Shown: in pieces, positions 1 to 9,129 of the stretch
Layout of the letters: each line of letters starts with the position of its first letter
Position numbering within the stretch: the stretch's first letter is position 1
Assembly: GCA_017305455.1 (NCBI GenBank)
Contig: JAFKKO010000112.1
Location: 62,001-126,000, forward strand
Source: Hyphomicrobiales bacterium
Lineage (GTDB): Bacteria > Pseudomonadota > Alphaproteobacteria > Rhizobiales > Xanthobacteraceae
Direction of reading: 5' to 3'
Length of the DNA: 64,000 bases
Notes under the pieces: model-generated
Told to the model about the DNA's origin: nothing
Seen by the model: the letters and a program-made list of their open reading frames with translations, nothing else
The model's database searches: none
Program-made: the position numbers and the translations under genes

Positions 1-1
1 C

Positions 2-1081
2 TGGATCGAGATTCGGAGCAAGGACGAAATTCTGCGGACGCTCGACAGGAATGGACGGCTGCAGGAGCTTCCCTTCATGCCGCAGATGTTTCAATACTGC
101 GGCAAGCGCTTCAAAGTCTTCAAGCGCGCGCACAAGACCTGCGACACCGTCAATCCGGTCGCCGGACGTCGGCTCGCCGATGCGGTGCATCTGAACCTGC
201 GCTGCGACGGCAAGGCTTACGGCGGCTGTCAGGCGGCATGCCTGCTGTTCTGGAAAGAGGCATGGCTCAAACCGATCGAAGCACCGAACGCCGTGGCCGA
301 CTCCGCGTCTGGCATCGAGACTTCCGGGCATGAAGCGCCGGCGTCCAACGGCGGATGCACCGAGGAAGATGTCTGGCAGGCGACATCCGGCCCGGATGAG
401 CAGCAAGGCGGCGTGCAACGATACTTCTGTCAGGCCACCCAGTTGCCGAGCTTTACCACGCGCCTGCCGTGGTGGGATGTCAGGCAGTATGTGGAAGACT
501 TCGCGTCAGGGAATGTGCGGCTAAGCGCGATAGTCGCAGGCTTCAGCTACCTCGGCTGCTATCACCTCGCTCTGGCGAAACGGAACACGCTGGGACGGCC
601 CACGCGCTGGCTCTACGACCAATTTCAAAAACTCCGGGGCGGCGTGCCCTACCCGCGACGAACCGGCACCCTGCCCCCCGGCGCCCCCACCCCGGTCGCG
701 ACGCTAGATCTGCAGCCCGGCGAACTGGTTCGGGTGAAAACCCATCAGGAGATTCTTGCGACGCTTCACGGCATGCAAAACCGGGGCATGTTTTTTGACG
801 CCGAACTTGTACCGTTCTGCGGCGGCGTCTATCGGGTGCAGGCGCGGGTGACACGATTTATCAACGAGAAGACCGGCACGATGGCGACGATGAAGACGCC
901 CGCCGTCATTCTGGAGGGGGTGTGGTGTCAGTCGCGCTACAGCAATTGCCGGATGTTCTGCCCGAGAGGGATTTACTCATGGTGGCGGGAGGTGTGGCTG
1001 GAGAGGATCCCCGAGAATTCGCCCAGCCTGGAGCCTGCGAATGATCCGGAGTCCGCGAACTCGCACGCTCATTCCACATAA
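2..1081 (+). CDS. Hypothetical protein with a duplicated Cys-rich domain (5' truncated by window edge)
   Basis: The frame is open from base 2, so the true start lies outside the window; 359 residues are visible. I do not recognise the family. The visible protein holds two copies of one domain, at its start and near its C-terminus (about residues 245-335). Both show EIL-x-TL, then a CG motif followed by a Val-rich strand, then a C-x6/7-C-x3-C cluster, then W-x-E-x-WL ending in Ile. The conserved cysteines suggest metal binding or disulfides, which is inference. The copies are joined by about 125 residues that include two Trp and several Tyr. No signal peptide can be judged because the N-terminus is missing. 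The gene converges on the glycosyltransferase operon to its right with a 34-bp gap, which fits a role in the same polysaccharide locus. Confidence 0.7.
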   Translation, partial: WIEIRSKDEILRTLDRNGRLQELPFMPQMFQYCGKRFKVFKRAHKTCDTVNPVAGRRLADAVHLNLRCDGKAYGGCQAACLLFWKEAWLKPIEAPNAVADSASGIETSGHEAPASNGGCTEEDVWQATSGPDEQQGGVQRYFCQATQLPSFTTRLPWWDVRQYVEDFASGNVRLSAIVAGFSYLGCYHLALAKRNTLGRPTRWLYDQFQKLRGGVPYPRRTGTLPPGAPTPVATLDLQPGELVRVKTHQEILATLHGMQNRGMFFDAELVPFCGGVYRVQARVTRFINEKTGTMATMKTPAVILEGVWCQSRYSNCRMFCPRGIYSWWREVWLERIPENSPSLEPANDPESANSHAHST

Positions 1082-1115
1082 AATATAAAGTAGTGCCTGT
1101 TCGAATTGCGGCGCG

Positions 1116-2168
1116 TCACATCACCGAACGATGCGGCGTGAGCTTTCGCGCCAGACTGCGAAATGAACCGAGAAAGCGCACCACGGCGCCGGGAAGGAAA
1201 ATATACGCCAACGGTCTGGCCAATCCCGGAAGATCCGAAAACCTGACGCCAATCAGCTCACGGCGCCAGTGCCGGATTTCGGGCGCGACATCCGCGAAAG
1301 CAGCGCCCGCCCTGCGGCGCGAGCCGAAAAGAAAAATCGCGCACAACGCAAAATAGCGCCTTGCCTGCTGCTGCACATCGCGGCGCTTCGTCAGATCGCC
1401 GATCGAACGATCCGCGACATCGATAATCAGACTGACGACCTTCCAGACGTCCCGCAATATGACGCCGATCGAAAGGCCGGATGTCACCGTGTCATCATGC
1501 GTGGAATGCGTGCCGCACCGCTCATTCACAAGGCCGGCTCTTCCCGCCAACAACAGGGGAACCCAGACCGCCTTGTCAACGGTGTGCGGTCCCCAATCGG
1601 CGGGAAAACCTCCCGTTGAGCGGAGCGCGTCGGTGCGAAGCATGATCGTGCACATCGGAGCGAATATCAAACCGCCCAGCACTTCTCTTAGAATATCGAT
1701 CCCATCCCATACGCCGGTTTCCAGCCTGCGATTGACGACGGCGGGCAGCCGGTAGCCGCTCGAATATGAAATATCGCTCAAGGCGATCACGATCGGAACG
1801 CCCGGCTCGCGCCGAACCACATCGACGCACCGATCCAGGAGCCATGGCGCGACGAGATCGTCATCCGAGACGAATACGATGTACTCGCCTTTTGCTTCCG
1901 CCAGACAGGCGTTCCAGTTTGGAATAAGGCCGATATTGCTGGCTTGTCTGACAACATGAAGCCTTCGGTCGTCGAACGTCTCCAGCACCTGCGCGGTCTC
2001 GTCGGTCGAGGCATTGTTCGAGACGAAGACTTCCATGCACTGATAAGTTTGCGCAAGGGCCGCGGCAACGCAGCGTTTCAGCAGCGCAGACCTGTTGAAC
2101 GTCGGAATCGCGATCGTCACCAGCGGCTCATAAGGGGCATCGGACAATTCAGACGCCGAGACTGTCAT
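1116..2168 (-). CDS. Family 2 glycosyltransferase
   Basis: This 350-residue protein has the GT-A fold signature of GT2 enzymes. IPTFNR (21-26) opens the nucleotide-binding half, NNASTD follows near 51-56, and the metal-binding SDDD lies at 101-104. It should transfer a sugar from a nucleotide donor onto a growing lipid-linked glycan at the cytoplasmic face of the inner membrane; donor and acceptor cannot be read from sequence. The ATG is preceded by GGAG with about 9 bp spacing and overlaps the end of the upstream glycosyltransferase gene by 20 bp. It is the last gene of a five-gene minus-strand operon starting at 6238. Confidence 0.9.
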   Translation of the reverse strand: MTVSASELSDAPYEPLVTIAIPTFNRSALLKRCVAAALAQTYQCMEVFVSNNASTDETAQVLETFDDRRLHVVRQASNIGLIPNWNACLAEAKGEYIVFVSDDDLVAPWLLDRCVDVVRREPGVPIVIALSDISYSSGYRLPAVVNRRLETGVWDGIDILREVLGGLIFAPMCTIMLRTDALRSTGGFPADWGPHTVDKAVWVPLLLAGRAGLVNERCGTHSTHDDTVTSGLSIGVILRDVWKVVSLIIDVADRSIGDLTKRRDVQQQARRYFALCAIFLFGSRRRAGAAFADVAPEIRHWRRELIGVRFSDLPGLARPLAYIFLPGAVVRFLGSFRSLARKLTPHRSVM

Positions 2169-3396
2169 TGCGACATTCTCCCTTCACGCCGTCCGTCGCG
2201 CCGGTGCGAACCTGCAACGTGTCCGCGATAATTCCGGCGATTTTGATTGCGCCACGATGGAAGTCGTAGCGATCCAGAACCTTCCGTCTTGCCGATGCGC
2301 CCATCCGCCGGCAAAGCTCCGGATCCGCAAGAATCTCCACCAGTTTCCCGGCCATTTTTTTTGCATCGAATTCTGGAATTGCGATGCCATTGCCATGCTG
2401 CACGAATTCCGGCGGATGCCCCGATCGCTCAAAGCAGATGATCGGCCTTTGTCGCAGCGCGGCCTCCAGCATGACAAGCGACAGGGATTCCTCTCTGGAC
2501 GTCAGAAGCACCAGCTCGGAGACATCGAAATAAGGCACGACGTCCGACGTCTGTCCGACAAAATGGACGAGGCCAGTCAAGCCGAGGGAAGCCACCTTTC
2601 GTCGCATCAGACCGACCTCATGGGGCCGACCGCCAACCCAGACAAAATGCACGGCCGGGCCGCGCTGCCCTGCAGCCACATGACCGGCAACGTCGAGAAA
2701 CAAATCGGTGCCTTTTCGCGGCTCGATCGAACCGCAGCCGCACACAATCCTGGCATCCGCCGGGATCGCCAGCTCCTGCCGGATATCGCGGGACTGAAAC
2801 GCTTCGATGATGTGACCGGTTGGCGGGGGGCCCAGCCCCAACACCACCTCGATCTTGCTGGCACGAACGCCGTGCTGTTCGACGAGGTTGGCTTTCACCG
2901 CATCGGAAACCGCGACGTATCGACTGACGCGCTGCTCCAGCAGGCCGATGATGTCGAGACCGGACGCTTCCAGAGCACGAATGCTCACCTCAAGCTCATG
3001 AACGTGACATATGACGGGGCAATCGAGAAACGACAGAAACTGCACCATGCGCGCGCTTGCGACCGAATTGGCGTAGATCAGGCGGATATCGCTGCCGATC
3101 AGGGTCTGGCGCAGGCCGGACAGATGGGCGGCGATCCGCCCGCGCGACGCCTGTGTCGGAGACAGATCAAGCGCATGCAGCACGCGGTAGGCGAAGCTCG
3201 GTTCGGCTTCGAAACAATCGACCTCGCCGAGTTCGGCAAACTCCGGCAGCAGATCGCCGGATTTGCCGGCCAGAATCCGCAGCTTCATGTCGCATGTCCG
3301 GCTGAACCAGCGCAGAAAATTGAGAAGCATGAGCGGCGCCCCGGATCGGGAGACGTCGTGGCTCAGGAACAGCGCTGTTCCGCACGAATGACTCAC
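2149..3396 (-). CDS. Family 4 (GT-B) glycosyltransferase
   Basis: This 415-residue protein has the two-domain GT-B layout. The N-terminal Rossmann half includes the acceptor-side LIYANS and HVHELE stretches (106-136). The C-terminal half carries GSIEPRKGTDLF (222-233) and the REESLSLVMLE nucleotide-sugar motif (301-311), as in retaining GT4 enzymes. It likely adds a sugar to the polysaccharide repeat unit. The start is a GTG with a strong GGGAGA upstream. It lies 75 bp after the PIG-L gene and overlaps the next GT2 gene, so it belongs to the same transcript. Confidence 0.9.
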   Translation of the reverse strand: MSHSCGTALFLSHDVSRSGAPLMLLNFLRWFSRTCDMKLRILAGKSGDLLPEFAELGEVDCFEAEPSFAYRVLHALDLSPTQASRGRIAAHLSGLRQTLIGSDIRLIYANSVASARMVQFLSFLDCPVICHVHELEVSIRALEASGLDIIGLLEQRVSRYVAVSDAVKANLVEQHGVRASKIEVVLGLGPPPTGHIIEAFQSRDIRQELAIPADARIVCGCGSIEPRKGTDLFLDVAGHVAAGQRGPAVHFVWVGGRPHEVGLMRRKVASLGLTGLVHFVGQTSDVVPYFDVSELVLLTSREESLSLVMLEAALRQRPIICFERSGHPPEFVQHGNGIAIPEFDAKKMAGKLVEILADPELCRRMGASARRKVLDRYDFHRGAIKIAGIIADTLQVRTGATDGVKGECRNDSLGV

Positions 3397-3471
3397 CGCC
3401 GCTCTCCCTCCTTCCCAGGCCTGCGTCTTTGCAGCGCTGCGCCGGCTTGCGCCCGAGCACGCAGCGATCCG

Positions 3472-4125
3472 TCAGACGACCACAAGCTTGCGCGCGACGA
3501 ATGCCTCGGCGTAGCGCTCCGGCGCGCGGCATTCCATGCCTCTCAATCGGGCCAGTCCGAGAAAGACGTCGGCATCGAACCACTGCTTGGAGCGCTGGCT
3601 GCCGAAATGCGACATCAGCAGGTCGAGCTTGCGTTGCAGGGCGCCGGCGGAAACCGGCATGTAAAGATTGGGCTGCCCCATGTCGCCGTCCCATTTTGGG
3701 ATCTCGTATTCGAGGATGCTATGATCGCGAAACGTATTCCATGTCAGGCGACAGATCAGACGATGATCCTGATGGGCGTCGCCGCGACGGTGAGTGAAGA
3801 TGACATCCGGCTCGACGCGCGCTTTCAGAAGCTCGAACCAGGATTTGATCTGCTCGCCTTGCTCCGGAAAGAATCCATCCCGAAACGACATGACCTCGAC
3901 CGTGGCGCTGGCCGCACCCAGGAGAAAGTCGGCCGCGGACGCTCTTGCCTCGCGTTCGCGCTCGCCGGCGCCGCTCAGAACACACCAGTGGACATCAAGG
4001 CGGATTCCTCGACCGACCAGACTCAGAAGGGTCGCTCCCGCGCCGATCTCGATGTCGTCCGAATGAGCGCCGAGGCACAGCACCGACAGACGATCGCCGG
4101 GCGCAACAAACCGCAGCGCCGTCAT
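3472..4125 (-). CDS. PIG-L/LmbE family zinc deacetylase
   Basis: This 217-residue protein carries the family zinc motif AHSDD at 20-24, right after a hydrophobic first strand, and a C-terminal half rich in Trp and Asp. PIG-L/LmbE enzymes remove N-acetyl groups from GlcNAc-type substrates. Here the position suggests deacetylation of a nucleotide-linked or lipid-linked amino sugar. The ATG overlaps the stop of the rfbF-like gene as ATGA, implying translational coupling. The set PIG-L, RfbF, C-methyltransferase and (at 14.5 kb) DUF4910 protein recurs in bacterial surface-sugar loci as far as I recall; the exact sugar is not known to me. Confidence 0.88.
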   Translation of the reverse strand: MTALRFVAPGDRLSVLCLGAHSDDIEIGAGATLLSLVGRGIRLDVHWCVLSGAGEREREARASAADFLLGAASATVEVMSFRDGFFPEQGEQIKSWFELLKARVEPDVIFTHRRGDAHQDHRLICRLTWNTFRDHSILEYEIPKWDGDMGQPNLYMPVSAGALQRKLDLLMSHFGSQRSKQWFDADVFLGLARLRGMECRAPERYAEAFVARKLVVV

Positions 4126-4919
4126 CGTGCCACCGCAGCCGGAACATCATGCCTCATCCGCCACGGCATATCGCCGCGTTCGATCATTTCCTCGAGAACC
4201 TGCCTGTCGCGCAGCGTATCCATCGCGCGCCAGAATCCCTCATATCTGTAGACCATGAGGTTCCCGTCCTTGATCAGGCGATTGAAAGGTTCAAGCACGA
4301 GTTCTTCGCCGTCGCGGATATAGTCGAAGATCGTGTTGCGGAAGATAAAGTATCCGCCGTTGATCCATATTTGCGATTCCTGGCTGGCGCGCATCCGCTG
4401 CACGATGCCCTGCTCGTCGAACTCGGCGAGGTGAAAGCTGATCGGCGGATGAATGGCGATGAAACACGCGATCTTGCCGCTTTTCCTGAAGTGCTCGATC
4501 ATCTCCGGCAGCGGCGCATCGGTCAGGCCGTCGCTGTAATTGGCGAGAAAAATCTCCTCGTCCTCGACAAGATGGCGGACCGCGACCAGTCGCTCGCCGA
4601 TGTTACGCCAGATTCCGGTATCGACGAGGGAAATGCGCCAGTCCGGCGGCCGCTCGCCGAGAATCTCGACCTTCTTGCCGAAATTCGAAACGACACAGTC
4701 GCTGCTCGACACCCGCTTGTAGTTCAGGAAGTAATCCTTGACGACATTCGCCTTGTAGCCAAGGCACAGAATGAAATCCTGATGCCCGTACTGGCTGTAG
4801 TACTGCATCACGTGCCAGAGAATCGGCTGATAGCCGATCGGCACCATCGGCTTCGGAACACTCTCGGAGTATTCGCGAATACGGGTGCCGAGTCCGCCGC
4901 AGAACAGAACAACTTTCAT
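4122..4919 (-). CDS. rfbF: Glucose-1-phosphate cytidylyltransferase
   Basis: The chosen ATG at 4919 gives 265 residues, close to the usual RfbF length of about 257. The N-terminus has the sugar-nucleotidyltransferase signature GGLGTRI (8-14) followed by KPM (23-25) and a GYQPILWHVMQYY stretch typical of RfbF rather than RfbA. The enzyme makes CDP-glucose from CTP and glucose-1-phosphate. The ATG forms an ATGA overlap with the upstream methyltransferase stop, which argues against the longer upstream frame. No clear CDP-glucose 4,6-dehydratase (rfbG) is visible, so the next step may be done by one of the SDR proteins in the locus. Confidence 0.9.
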   Translation of the reverse strand: MKVVLFCGGLGTRIREYSESVPKPMVPIGYQPILWHVMQYYSQYGHQDFILCLGYKANVVKDYFLNYKRVSSSDCVVSNFGKKVEILGERPPDWRISLVDTGIWRNIGERLVAVRHLVEDEEIFLANYSDGLTDAPLPEMIEHFRKSGKIACFIAIHPPISFHLAEFDEQGIVQRMRASQESQIWINGGYFIFRNTIFDYIRDGEELVLEPFNRLIKDGNLMVYRYEGFWRAMDTLRDRQVLEEMIERGDMPWRMRHDVPAAVAR

Positions 4920-6238
4920 GATGCAAGATCCCCCGGATCGATCACCTCTACGCTGGGGATGGGAATAACCAGCTTGCAGCCCCATGCGCCGACATGGCGC
5001 ATCTGCGCGACGATTTCCTTCTTCAAATTCCACGGCAGAATGAGCAGATAATCCGGCCGCATCTCGTCGATGGCGGACACCGGATGGATCGGGATGTGCA
5101 TTCCGGGCGTATAGCGCCCGTGCTTGTAGGGGTTGCGGTCAACGGTGAAGTCGAGAAAATCCGTCCCGATCCCGCAATAGTTGAGCAGCGTGTTGCCCTT
5201 GCCGGGAGCGCCATAGCCGCAAATCCGCGCGCCCTTCTCCTTGCATGCGATCAGGAACGCCAGAAGCTGACGCTTGGTGTGATGCACGCCCGCGGCGAAG
5301 CGGGCATAACTGTCGATAGTCTCAAACCCGATCGCACGCTCGTGCGCCAGCAGGGCGTTGACCCGCGGCGATGTCGGATGCCCGCTGCCCGAGTGGCAAA
5401 GATAGACCCGAAGCGAGCCGCCATGGGTGGGAAGCTGCTCGACGTCAAAGACCCGCAGATCGTGCTTGCGCGCGAGGCGGTCGATCGTCACCAGCGAGAA
5501 GTACGAGAAGTGTTCGTGATAGATGGTGTCGAACTGATTGTCGGCGATCAGGCGCTCAAGATGCGGGAATTCGAGCGTGATCACGCCCTGCGCCGCCAGA
5601 AGATGCGCCATTCCGGCAGTGAAGTCGTTGATGTCCGGAACCTGCGCCAGCACGTTGTTGCCGATGATGAGATCGGCGCGCCGCCCTTCGGACGCCAGAC
5701 GCCGGGCGAGACTCAGTCCGAAGAATTCGACCAGTGTCGGCACGTTCTTGCCGCGCGCAGCTTCGGCCACGTTGGCGGCGGGCTCGATGCCGAGCACAGG
5801 AATGTCGAACTGACGGAAATGCTGCAGCAGATACCCGTCGTTGCTGGCGATCTCGAACACCTGGCTGTTCGGCCCAAGGCCGAACCGCTCCACGACCATC
5901 CGGCAATATCGCTGGGCGTGCTCAACCCATGACGTCGAGTACGACGAAAAATACGCATACTCCGTAAAGATATGCTCCGGTTTGACGTACTCTTTCAGTT
6001 GCACCAGGAAGCATCCGCCGCAGACCAGCGCGTGCAGCGGAAAATAGGGCTCCATCTGGTCGATCTGGTCGGCGAGCAGGAAGCTCTCGCAAAGCGGGGA
6101 CATTCCGAGATCGACGAAGGTCGTCGAAAGCGGCGCATGACAGAGCCGGCAGTACCCATGCCGGAGCGTCGCGCGATCCGCGACGGAATCTCTGCGAATG
6201 GCGGCGTGGGCTGATCTCGTCCGATCGGCGGTGAACAT
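4916..6238 (-). CDS. Sugar C-methyltransferase, TylCIII/NovU-like, with N-terminal zinc domain
   Basis: This 440-residue protein has the three-part layout of nucleotide-sugar C-methyltransferases. A zinc-binding N-terminal domain has Cys pairs at 30/33 and 73/76. A SAM-binding Rossmann core carries EIASNDGYLL (129-138) and YHEHFSYF (about 237-244). The C-terminal domain has GYGAPGKGNTLLNYC (about 345-360). The family methylates a keto-sugar carbon to give branched sugars. It heads the operon that continues into rfbF, so the product may be a CDP-linked branched deoxysugar; that is inference. The AT-rich gap 6290-6390 lies upstream. Confidence 0.9.
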   Translation of the reverse strand: MFTADRTRSAHAAIRRDSVADRATLRHGYCRLCHAPLSTTFVDLGMSPLCESFLLADQIDQMEPYFPLHALVCGGCFLVQLKEYVKPEHIFTEYAYFSSYSTSWVEHAQRYCRMVVERFGLGPNSQVFEIASNDGYLLQHFRQFDIPVLGIEPAANVAEAARGKNVPTLVEFFGLSLARRLASEGRRADLIIGNNVLAQVPDINDFTAGMAHLLAAQGVITLEFPHLERLIADNQFDTIYHEHFSYFSLVTIDRLARKHDLRVFDVEQLPTHGGSLRVYLCHSGSGHPTSPRVNALLAHERAIGFETIDSYARFAAGVHHTKRQLLAFLIACKEKGARICGYGAPGKGNTLLNYCGIGTDFLDFTVDRNPYKHGRYTPGMHIPIHPVSAIDEMRPDYLLILPWNLKKEIVAQMRHVGAWGCKLVIPIPSVEVIDPGDLAS

Positions 6239-6289
6239 CTCAACACGCTTCCGCTACGTCTCGACAGGTCCACGCAAAATTCCGCGCAG

Positions 6290-6392
6290 GCGCGCGCCCC
6301 AATTAAATTAACCTATTGAATGCGCGCGCCGAAAATTATATACATTTAAATCCAATAAAAGCAATTAATTAAATAAACCGAACATCATCAAT
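6290..6392. promoter_or_regulatory. AT-rich intergenic block between divergent operons
   Basis: About 100 bp of strongly AT-rich sequence in a GC-rich setting, between the C-methyltransferase operon (minus) and the SDR gene (plus). It holds AATTAAAT at 6301 and the palindromic octamer ATTTAAAT at 6344-6351, plus AATTAATTAAAT near 6364. It probably contains the divergent promoters. The sequence also fits binding by AT-selective proteins such as H-NS or MucR/Ros; this is inference from composition. Confidence 0.5.
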
Positions 6393-6453
6393 ATCGGAGC
6401 GCCGGGATCACGGCCGCCTCTCCCCGACGACCCTGATCCTGGGGGTTCTGTGA

Positions 6454-7191
6454 ATGGCATCGCGAGCGCCCGTATTCGAAGGCCAGACGGCCGTCGTCAC
6501 GGGCGGCGGCACCGGTGTCGGCGCGGCCGTCGCCCTTGCTCTGGCCGAGGCAGGAGCCAATCTCCACCTTGTCGGCCGCCGCGCGGGCATGCTGGAAGCC
6601 GTCGGCACGAAAGCGCGCGCCATGGGCGTGGAGGCCACAAGCCATTCCGCCGATCTTTCGACAGACCGCGGGCAATTGCAGTTGGCGCAGCAACTCGTGC
6701 GCGACCTTCCCGGCGTTGACATTCTCGTTCAGAACGCAGCGGTTCATTCCATCGCCGCGTTCGACCAAGCTGATCTGGCGGACCTCGATACGCTGTTCAA
6801 CATCAACGTTCGCGCGCCCTATGCCCTGACCCAGGCATTGCTCCCGATGCTGAAGGCGCGGCAAGGCCAGATCGTGTTTATCAATTCGAGCAGCGGCGTG
6901 CTCGCCAAACCCATGACCGCGCAATACGACGCGACGAAACACGCCCTGAAAGCCATTGCCGACTCGCTCCGTGGCGAGGTCAACGCCGATGGCATTCGGG
7001 TGATGAGCCTTTATCTCGGACAAACCGCGACCGAGATGCAGGCCCGGATATACCACGCCCAAAACAAGCCCTATCGACCGGAACGTCTGTTGCAGCCCGC
7101 GGACGTCGCATCCGTCATCGTGAATGCTCTCAGTCTGCCACGGACCGCCGAGGTGACCGACATCCATATCAGGCCGATGGTTAAATCGTGA
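6454..7191 (+). CDS. Short-chain dehydrogenase/reductase
   Basis: A 245-residue classical SDR. The cofactor motif TGGGTGVG is at 16-23, NAAV at 94-97, catalytic Ser at 145-147 and the YxxxK pair Y158/K162. It would be a cytoplasmic NAD(P)-dependent oxidoreductase. The substrate is unknown, although the location suggests a sugar or lipid intermediate of the polysaccharide pathway. The start is preceded by a G-rich Shine-Dalgarno (GGGGG) about 9 bp upstream. The methyltransferase-like gene follows 19 bp downstream, likely in the same operon. Confidence 0.88.
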   Translation: MASRAPVFEGQTAVVTGGGTGVGAAVALALAEAGANLHLVGRRAGMLEAVGTKARAMGVEATSHSADLSTDRGQLQLAQQLVRDLPGVDILVQNAAVHSIAAFDQADLADLDTLFNINVRAPYALTQALLPMLKARQGQIVFINSSSGVLAKPMTAQYDATKHALKAIADSLRGEVNADGIRVMSLYLGQTATEMQARIYHAQNKPYRPERLLQPADVASVIVNALSLPRTAEVTDIHIRPMVKS

Positions 7192-7210
7192 GCATCGTCA
7201 GGATTCGCGA

Positions 7211-7954
7211 ATGCTGGAGAACATCCGAAAACGCGGTACTCAGACCAGGGCGCTGACGCTTGTGGTCTGGCACAGGCTCAGACAGGACGGCGTGCGCAAC
7301 CTTCTGCGCCGCGGGGTCGAGAAGTTGCCGGCATGGCGCACCCGCGGCCAAATCCGAAGCACCTTCGATCAGGAATTCGGCACCGACACCGACGGCGTGG
7401 TGCCGCTCTGGAAGCTGCAGATCGAAAGCCCGTATCGCGAGCAAGGCGTTCGCTATCAGGCCTCCGCCCCCGATTTTATCCGGGCCGCGATTGAGAGCCT
7501 GCCCATACGGCCCGCCGAATTCACCTATGTCGACATCGGCTCGGGTAAAGGCAGAACTTTGCTGGTGGCGTCGGAATATCCATTCCGCCGGGTGATCGGC
7601 GTCGAATTTTCCTCCGAGCTAAACGCGGTCGCCACGGAGAACATCCGCCGCTATCGCAGCCCGAAGCGGCAATGTGACGATGTGTCATCGGTTTGCGCGG
7701 ACGCCGCGAACTGGGAGTTTCCGGCCGAGAACACGATATTCTTTATGTACAATCCGTTCGGGGACGCCGTGCTGCGGCGCGTGCTTGGCAACCTGCGAAC
7801 ATCGCTGACGCGGCACGAACGCGACATCTACATTATTTACAGCCATCCGATGTTCGCCCACCTGCTCGACGACACCGATTTTCTTCAGCGGGTCGATGTG
7901 CCTGTCGAAGGCGCGATCTACTGGCACGCATCGCAAAGCCCGACGCCATTATAA
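7211..7954 (+). CDS. Class I SAM-dependent methyltransferase-like protein
   Basis: A 247-residue protein with the SAM-binding motif VDIGSGKGRT at 107-116, an acidic second strand (GVEF) about 25 residues later, and FFMYNPFG after strand 4. N-terminal to the domain is a basic segment of about 60 residues. It resembles class I methyltransferases found among rhizobial polysaccharide genes; the target is unknown. AGGA lies about 7 bp before the ATG. It follows the SDR gene closely and converges on the beta-helix gene at 8.0 kb. Confidence 0.8.
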   Translation: MLENIRKRGTQTRALTLVVWHRLRQDGVRNLLRRGVEKLPAWRTRGQIRSTFDQEFGTDTDGVVPLWKLQIESPYREQGVRYQASAPDFIRAAIESLPIRPAEFTYVDIGSGKGRTLLVASEYPFRRVIGVEFSSELNAVATENIRRYRSPKRQCDDVSSVCADAANWEFPAENTIFFMYNPFGDAVLRRVLGNLRTSLTRHERDIYIIYSHPMFAHLLDDTDFLQRVDVPVEGAIYWHASQSPTPL

Positions 7955-8012
7955 CAATCCCGATACGCAACATAGCAATACGTCACCGCGACCCATGACG
8001 GGTCCAGGACCA

Positions 8013-9092
8013 TCACGGACGGGAGCCGGATGATTTCGCCGCCGGCCCATGGCTATCCTGCAGAATGCCGCCTGTCCGCATATCGACGTTGTTGGTGAAG
8101 ATCGTTTTGGGGCTGGCGTCGTTGGGCATGCCGTTTCTAGGCGAAGGATAGGCGAATCCATATCCGCCCGGATCGAAATAATTGTCGTGCACCGTGAACG
8201 TGGTGACGATGGACGAAATATCGACGGACACGAAGTAGCTGACGCTCCCCATCATGGTGTTGTGGCCGATTTCACCGCTCGTCACATACTCGGTCATGAA
8301 ACCTTGCGTCGCGCCGCCGTTCTGTATCGTCGTGTTGTAGATAATGGTGGTGGTGATGGGCGAGCCGAGAAACTGGGTGTAATCGCCATGCGCGCCCGGC
8401 GCCAGCCCACCCTGCTCGATCAGGTTATACCGGACGACAACATTGCCGCCGGTGTGATGCTGCTGGATCATGTCGCCGCCGGCATTCTTGAGCCAGCAAT
8501 ACTCGACGGTCAGGCCCCGTCCCACCATGGTGATGAGACCGCCATAGCCCGGCGACCTTTCGTTGCCGTCGATGACGGAATAGCCGACATACAGGTTGGA
8601 CGGCGCACCGTTGGCGGGATTGCTGTAGATCGGCGGGTTATCCCGCGCGCCAATGACAAATTTCGAGTTCAGGATTCTTGTATTGGCCGCCTGCACAAAT
8701 ACGCTCCAGCCGCCCCCGGTCGAAAAATCATAACCATCGAGGGTGACGTCATTCCCCGTCACCGCAACGACCTGATTGCGCGCATCGACCGAAACACCCG
8801 GCATGGAGATCGTCGCCGGATCCTTGAGAACGGTTCCTGCCGCATAGCCGACGCAATAATCGACACCCGCCACTCGCCAATCGGGGCGCACCCTGTATCG
8901 CGTCAGGACGGACGGATGTTGAATGGTGCAGGCCGGCGCATGGGCAGAGCCATCATCGATGTCTGCATCAATGCCTGCGCTTGCGACGCCTGCGTCTGCC
9001 GCGGCGGCAGCGGCTATCGGAGCGCTCTGCCCGAACAGCATCGCCGCAATCAGGAATGCTCGAAATAGTGAACCGGACCGAGCCGTGCTCAT
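8013..9092 (-). CDS. Secreted right-handed beta-helix protein (pectate-lyase-like fold)
   Basis: The ATG at 9092 (AGG about 8 bp upstream) gives 359 residues; a GTG 9 bp further upstream is possible. An N-terminal hydrophobic stretch ending in Ala-rich residues reads as a Sec signal peptide. The rest has short repeating strands rich in Asn, Gly, Tyr and Val (for example NTRILNSKFVIG, VVRYNLIEQGG, HNTMMGSV), typical of parallel beta-helix proteins of the pectate lyase/NosD class. Such proteins often bind, cleave or epimerise polysaccharides in the periplasm or outside the cell. No catalytic residues can be assigned safely. It lies 37 bp downstream of the Wzy-like gene, suggesting action on that polymer. 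Confidence 0.72.
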   Translation of the reverse strand: MSTARSGSLFRAFLIAAMLFGQSAPIAAAAAADAGVASAGIDADIDDGSAHAPACTIQHPSVLTRYRVRPDWRVAGVDYCVGYAAGTVLKDPATISMPGVSVDARNQVVAVTGNDVTLDGYDFSTGGGWSVFVQAANTRILNSKFVIGARDNPPIYSNPANGAPSNLYVGYSVIDGNERSPGYGGLITMVGRGLTVEYCWLKNAGGDMIQQHHTGGNVVVRYNLIEQGGLAPGAHGDYTQFLGSPITTTIIYNTTIQNGGATQGFMTEYVTSGEIGHNTMMGSVSYFVSVDISSIVTTFTVHDNYFDPGGYGFAYPSPRNGMPNDASPKTIFTNNVDMRTGGILQDSHGPAAKSSGSRP

Positions 9093-9129
9093 GCCGCACA
9101 CCTATCGAAATTCTACTCGCGACGGCCTC

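Noticed and set aside
2257..4251. Long plus-strand open frame (664 codons) across the first glycosyltransferase operon
   Set aside because: It lies antisense to three genes with clear motifs, and its translation is rich in Arg, His and Gln without any family resemblance, as expected for a GC-rich shadow frame.
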